Position numbers and translations under genes: made by a program
Notes under the pieces: generated by a model
The model's database searches: none
What the model was told of the DNA's origin: nothing
Seen by the model: only the letters and a program-made list of their open reading frames with translations
Source: Myxococcales bacterium
Lineage (GTDB): Bacteria; Myxococcota_A; Polyangia; Haliangiales; Haliangiaceae
Direction of reading: 5' to 3'
Length of the DNA stretch: 64,000 nucleotides
NCBI GenBank assembly: GCA_011526095.1
Contig: WYBA01000313.1
Coordinates: forward strand, 1-64,000
Shown here: positions 57,572 through 64,000 of the stretch, one piece after another
How the letters are laid out: every line of letters starts with the position of its first letter
Numbering within the stretch: the first letter of the stretch is position 1

Positions 57572-58432
57572 TCACGCCTTGCGGCGCGCGGCCGTCACGC
57601 GAGCGTGGCCGCCGAGGTCGGCGCGGCTCGAGGCCGGCTCGAACGCCCCGGTCGCGTCGAGCAAGGCGCGCACCGCAGCCGCCTGATCGAAGCCGTGCTC
57701 AAGCACGACGTGACCACCCGGCGCGACGAGGTCCACCGCACCCGCCGCCAGCCGGCGCAGCACGTCGAGCCCATCCGCCCCACCGTCGAGCGCCAGCCGC
57801 GGTTCGCGCTGCACCTCCTGCGCGAGCGTCGACATGACCGCCGTGGCCACGTACGGCGGGTTCGACACCAGCACGTCCACCCGCCCCCCCGCCAGCGGCG
57901 CCAGCAGGTCCCCCTCGCGTACGTCGACCCGCTCGCCCACCCCGTTGCGCTCGGCGTTGCGCCGCGCAAGCGCCACCGCCGGCGCCGAGACATCCGTGGC
58001 GATCACCCGCGCCGCCGCCAGCTCACGCGCCAGCGTCACCGCGATGCAACCGCTGCCCGTGCACACGTCCGCCACCGTCCACGCCGCCGCGCGGTCCCCG
58101 ACCCGCTCGAGCACCTCCTCGATGACGGTCTCGGTGTCGCGCCGCGGCACCAGCACGGCCGCGTCCACCCAGAACGGCAGCGACCAGAACTCTTGCTCGC
58201 CAACGAGGTACGCCACGGGCTCCCCCGCCAGTCGGCGCCGGATCAGCTCGCGGTACCCAGCGAGCTCGTTCGCTACCAGCGGCCGGTCGAACCCCGTGTA
58301 GAGCTGCACCCGCGTGCACGACAGCACGTGCGCCAGCAGCACCTGCGCCTCCAGTCGCGCCGCGACGATGCCCGCGTCGGCGAACCGCCGCGTCGTCCAG
58401 TCGAGCACCTTCAGCGTCGTCCAGTCGGTCAC
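57572..58432 (-). CDS. prmC: Peptide chain release factor N5-glutamine methyltransferase
   Basis: The product has 286 residues from GTG 58432. The N-terminal helical domain (RLEAQVLLAHVLSCTRVQLYTGFDRPL) and AYLVGEQEFWSLPFWVD lead to PRRDTETVIEEVL. The SAM-binding core has VCTGSGCIAVTLAREL, and the NPPY tetrapeptide occurs in VLVSNPPYVAT. It methylates the GGQ glutamine of RF1 and RF2. It is last in the cluster with glycerate kinase and an aminotransferase; an 8-bp gap precedes it. It ends beside the 47-bp repeat. Confidence 0.95.
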   Translation of the reverse strand: MTDWTTLKVLDWTTRRFADAGIVAARLEAQVLLAHVLSCTRVQLYTGFDRPLVANELAGYRELIRRRLAGEPVAYLVGEQEFWSLPFWVDAAVLVPRRDTETVIEEVLERVGDRAAAWTVADVCTGSGCIAVTLARELAAARVIATDVSAPAVALARRNAERNGVGERVDVREGDLLAPLAGGRVDVLVSNPPYVATAVMSTLAQEVQREPRLALDGGADGLDVLRRLAAGAVDLVAPGGHVVLEHGFDQAAAVRALLDATGAFEPASSRADLGGHARVTAARRKA

Positions 58433-58440
58433 GACGCTTC

Positions 58441-59649
58441 CTAGCACGCCGCCGCGACGACATGCGCCACCACGAGGTCCGCGTGATTGACCCCGGTCGG
58501 GCCGGTGACGACCGCGTCCCCGGCCGCCGCCAGCGCACGCCCGACGTCGAAGCCCGCCAGCGCCGCGTCCGCGTCGACGCCCGCAGCCGCGCTCCGCGCC
58601 CACGTCCCGCCGTCCACGATCGCGCCGGCGGCGTCGGCCGTCCCGTCGACGCCGTCCGATCCGGCCGCCAGCAGCGTCCAGCCGCCCCGCTCCGCCAGCC
58701 GCCCCGCCACCAGCGCCGCGACGTGCCGGGCGCGCCCGCCGCGCCCCGCCGTCGTCGGCACGCACAACGTCGGCTCGCCCGCCCAGATCAGCGTCGACGG
58801 CCCCTCGGCGCCCCGTATCGCCTCGACCACCTTCGACGCGAGCGCCTCTACCTCCCCCTCGACCGCCTCGTCCACGACCGTCACGAGCCCTGGCAGCCGC
58901 CGCGTCACCGCCGCAGCGACCGCCGCCGCCAGCGAGGAGATCCCACTCGCCACGACGACGGCATCATCCGACCGACCGACCGCCGCCGGCCCGACCGTGG
59001 GCCCGGATCCCACGACCGCCGGGTCGTCGCCGACGACGTCGCTGCACACCACGGTCACGACAGGCGCGGCACACGCCGCCGCCAGCCGCCCACCCTTGAT
59101 CGCCGACAGCGACACGCGCACGGCGTTGAGCTCGCGGATCGACGCGCCCGCGCGCGCCACCGCGGTCGTGCGCGCGACCTTCTCGGCCAGGGGCAACCCG
59201 CCGGCTGGCACCGCCGCGAGCGCGGACGCGCCCCCGGAGACGAGCGCGAGCAGCAGCCCCGACGCCGGGACCGCGGCCGCGAGCGCGAGCAGCGCGCGCC
59301 CCGCCGACTCGCTCGCGTCGTCGGGCACGGGGTGCGACGCGAAGCGAACCTCGATCCCCGGGGCCGTCGCGGCGCGCCCCGCTCGCCCGCCGCGCGGCCC
59401 GACGACCAGCCCGCCCTGCACGATCACGCCGCGCGCGGCGAGCGCCTCGACCGCGCCATCGGCCATCGCGTGCGCCGCCTTGCCGACCGCGGCGATCGTC
59501 ACCACGCGCCCGGTGAGCCGCGCGGAGACGTCCGCGCGGGTGAGCGCACGCGCGGTCGCCGCCGCCGGGTCGACCGCCGCGAGGGCGTCGTCGAGCACCG
59601 CGCGCAGCGCGGCGCGCACGTCTCCGCTTCCCACCGCTGTCGCGGTCAT
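58441..59649 (-). CDS. Glycerate 2-kinase (MOFRL family)
   Basis: The product has 402 residues from ATG 59649. N-terminal DUF4147-type blocks are seen: AVGKAAHAMADGAVEAL, SHPVPDDAS, ALVSGGASALAA and LNAVRVSLSAIKGGRLA. The C-terminal MOFRL part shows LLAAGSDGVDGTADAAGA and GPTGVNHADLVV. It phosphorylates glycerate to 2-phosphoglycerate. Its start overlaps the aminotransferase stop (ATGA), so the two are coupled, possibly in serine or glyoxylate metabolism. Confidence 0.93.
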   Translation of the reverse strand: MTATAVGSGDVRAALRAVLDDALAAVDPAAATARALTRADVSARLTGRVVTIAAVGKAAHAMADGAVEALAARGVIVQGGLVVGPRGGRAGRAATAPGIEVRFASHPVPDDASESAGRALLALAAAVPASGLLLALVSGGASALAAVPAGGLPLAEKVARTTAVARAGASIRELNAVRVSLSAIKGGRLAAACAAPVVTVVCSDVVGDDPAVVGSGPTVGPAAVGRSDDAVVVASGISSLAAAVAAAVTRRLPGLVTVVDEAVEGEVEALASKVVEAIRGAEGPSTLIWAGEPTLCVPTTAGRGGRARHVAALVAGRLAERGGWTLLAAGSDGVDGTADAAGAIVDGGTWARSAAAGVDADAALAGFDVGRALAAAGDAVVTGPTGVNHADLVVAHVVAAAC

Positions 59650-60821
59650 CGCCCGCGCGGGATCCGCGCCAGCACCGCGTTGACCCGGGCGATGCCGTCG
59701 TCGAGCCGCGCCGGGTCCACCGCGGTGAAGCAGAGCCGCGCCCACTTGGCGTACGCCTCGCCGAACGGCGCCCCCGGCGCCAGCAGCACGCCCGCCTCCG
59801 CGATCTCCTCGAGCACGCCCATCGAGCAGTCCGGCTCGGGGCACCACGCGCTGAGGTCGAGGAACAGGTAGGTCGAGCCCTGCGGCAGCACGCACGGCGC
59901 GGTGATCGCGGCGCGCACGCGGTCCCGCGTCTGCTGGTAGCGCGCGCGCGCCTCGGCCAGGAACGGCGCGCCGCGATCGAGCGCCGCGAGCGCGGCCTGC
60001 TGCATCGCCTGCGGCACGTTGTACACGCTGTGGTTCGCCATCTTGCGCACCGCCGCCATCGCCAGGGACGGACCGACCGCGTAGCCGACCCGCATCCCGG
60101 CCTGCCCGTAGCTCTTCGAGAACGAGTAGACGGTGATCGTTCGCTCCGCCATCCCGGGCAGCGACGCGATGCTGCGGTGCGCCCCCTCGTACACGTAGTC
60201 CTCGTAGACCTCGTCGGCGAGCACCCACAGGTCGTGGCGCTGGGCGACCTCGGCGATCACGCCGAGCGTGTGCTCGTCGAGGACGAGCCCGTCGGGGTTG
60301 TTGGGCGAGCACAGGTAGATCGCGGCGGTGCGGGGCCGGATCGCGTGGCGCAGCACGTCCGCCGGATCCTCGCCGGCCAGCACCGGCTGGGTGAACGGCA
60401 CCTCCACCGGGATGACGCTGCGCGACTGCGCGATGCCGCGGATCAGCGGCCAGTGCGGCGTCAGCAGCACGATCTCGTCCCCGGGGTCGAGCAGCGCGCC
60501 GACGGCGCACGACAGCGCATGGGTCGCGCCGCAGGTGATCTGCACCCCGTCGTGCGCGACCGGGATGCGATTGCGCGTCCGGACCTTGTCGACGAGCCGG
60601 TCGACCAGCGGCGCCCACCCCTGCGGCGGCGCGTACGCGTACAGCTCGCGATCGCCGGTGAACGGCAGCTCCGGCAGCCGTACCGGCGGCGGCAAGAACG
60701 TGTCGCCGATCTGCAGGGGGATGACGTCTCCCGAGAACCGCGCGAGCCGCTCGTACAGCCGGGCGAACAGCGACGCCGGCAGAGCGTCCGCGGCCGCCGA
60801 GAGGCGAGGATGGCGAGACAT
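59646..60821 (-). CDS. PLP-dependent aminotransferase, class I/II
   Basis: The product has 391 residues. Typical class I/II blocks are present: ITCGATHALSCAVGALLDPGD, YLCSPNNPDG, VLADEVYEDYVYEG and the PLP-lysine motif VYSFSKSYGQAGMRVGY. The C-terminal CFTAVDP region carries the carboxylate-binding site, although the usual Arg is not evident there. The amino donor and acceptor are unknown. Cotranscription with a glycerate kinase suggests a serine/hydroxypyruvate-type pathway. Confidence 0.93.
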   Translation of the reverse strand: MSRHPRLSAAADALPASLFARLYERLARFSGDVIPLQIGDTFLPPPVRLPELPFTGDRELYAYAPPQGWAPLVDRLVDKVRTRNRIPVAHDGVQITCGATHALSCAVGALLDPGDEIVLLTPHWPLIRGIAQSRSVIPVEVPFTQPVLAGEDPADVLRHAIRPRTAAIYLCSPNNPDGLVLDEHTLGVIAEVAQRHDLWVLADEVYEDYVYEGAHRSIASLPGMAERTITVYSFSKSYGQAGMRVGYAVGPSLAMAAVRKMANHSVYNVPQAMQQAALAALDRGAPFLAEARARYQQTRDRVRAAITAPCVLPQGSTYLFLDLSAWCPEPDCSMGVLEEIAEAGVLLAPGAPFGEAYAKWARLCFTAVDPARLDDGIARVNAVLARIPRGR

Positions 60822-60979
60822 CGATCGGCGACACTAGCAGCGCGCGCACCACCCGGGAAGGCTCGTCGACGGCCCGCGCGCGGCGATCCCGCGTCGATGC
60901 GCCGGCGCTGGGGGCCGACGCTGGTTCGGTCCGCCCGGCTTTACCGCGCGGCGCGCGTGATCTACGGTCGGCGGCCCTC

Positions 60980-63433
<2,454 letters not shown>

Positions 63434-64000
63434 GGCAAGCGCGCCGGTCTGGCTGAGCCGCAATCCGGTCGGCCCGGGGGACGGGTGGGCGGCGGGACGG
63501 GTGGGCAGCACCGGCAAGGCTGGCCGGGTGCGTGGGACGGGCGCCGGGCTGCGTCCCTGGCACTGAGCCACGGTCGGGGGCGCCCCGCTCCGGGTGGGCC
63601 GATCCGGGTAGGCGGCACCCGCGTCCGGCACCCGAACCCGACAACCCGAACCCGCGATCCGGGTGGGCGGCACCCGCGTTCCGGGTGGGCGGCACCCAGG
63701 CCCGGCAGCACCCAGGCCCGGCACCCGAACACCCGGGCCCGGCACCCGGGCCCGCACCCGAACCCGACACCCGAACCCGACACCCGAACCCGACACCCGA
63801 ACCCGACACAAGGACATGGGCGGTCGCGACAGGCGCGTCCTGGAGGGCGGCCGGAACCGTGCCCCCCAGACCGGGCAGTTCGGCCGATGCGTCCTGGTGG
63901 GCGGCACCCGGATCGGAATGCACGGTCGCGGCAACGTCCGGCACGGCCAGGTGTCGAAGCCAGTGTGCCCCTCGCCACGCATCGATCGCGTTCAGGTTGC
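63434..64000. repeat. Repeat-rich intergenic end of window
   Basis: No gene is supported. Open frames here consist of repeated PDR, GAAHP and SGSGVGFGC-like peptides. Copies of the GGTGGGCGGCACC core occur at 63662, 63684 and 63896, with variants near 63499 and 63605. A 13-bp tandem repeat, CACCCGAACCCGA, runs four times at 63755-63806. The region may have arisen by replication slippage or REP-type dispersal. It shares its repeat core with the RAYT upstream region and the kinase linker. Confidence 0.65.

Noticed and set aside
63434-64000. Cys- and Gly-rich small peptide or toxin genes
   Set aside because: Frames are made of tandem and dispersed repeats and lack ribosome-binding sites.

Overview
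The window looks like a chromosomal segment of a myxobacterium-type organism (Myxococcota, possibly Haliangium/Kofleriaceae-like; this is inference). The reasons are very high GC with strong third-position G/C bias, two C-termini resembling the MYXO-CTERM sorting signal, a Ser/Thr kinase fused to a formylglycine-enzyme-like domain, PilZ and FHA-GGDEF signalling proteins, many short-spaced or overlapping genes, and lipoproteins with low-complexity linkers. Most of the window is ordinary core or signalling chromosome. No prophage, plasmid or CRISPR array is visible.

Layout. 1-323 resembles the leader or spacer of an rRNA operon lying to the left. 324-18292 holds phospholipid synthesis (pssA), a PilZ protein, a membrane metalloprotease, thrB, a FliA-like sigma factor, a DUF362 protein, an orphan tandem tail-tube-like protein, a TM/Pro-rich protein coupled to an M50-like membrane protein, an extensin/M15-like protein, a rhomboid protease, accA, miaA and mutL. 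18406-29896 holds an SDR/acyltransferase pair, a TPR protein, a histidine kinase coupled to an FHA-GGDEF cyclase, pgi, a penicillin-binding protein, a TPR/beta-barrel protein, a GNAT protein and a GIY-YIG protein. 29997-37486 holds gltA, a copper-monooxygenase-like lipoprotein, apaG, an ECF sigma factor and a 1,220-residue surface protein that looks like two proteins joined in frame.

The most interesting region is 37500-41734 on the minus strand. A tRNA-shaped RNA with an encoded CCA end but irregular features sits 73 bp upstream of a five-gene operon: a vWA protein with a possible TROVE/Ro60-like helical region, an uncharacterised coiled-coil protein, a JAMM peptidase with a complete metal motif, a small ubiquitin-like protein and a minimal E1/ThiF enzyme. 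This combines the parts of a ubiquitin-like conjugation pathway with a candidate Ro-type RNA scaffold and a candidate noncoding RNA partner. The proposed function, conjugation-regulated RNA surveillance or repair, is inference.

42042-53335 holds a thioredoxin-like ferredoxin gene interrupted by an in-frame TAG, a MacAB-type export operon (ATPase, two permeases, adaptor), a Ppx/GppA phosphatase with an HD-like C-terminus, an Omp85-like outer-membrane protein, a thioredoxin-fold protein and the kinase-FGE fusion. 53350-64000 holds a Sel1-repeat protein with a MYXO-CTERM-like tail, a REP-associated (RAYT-like) transposase next to a 47-bp tandem repeat, the prmC/glycerate kinase/aminotransferase cluster and a GT39/ArnT-like glycosyltransferase. 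The right end is repeat-rich and shares a 13-bp core with repeats near the transposase and inside the kinase linker.
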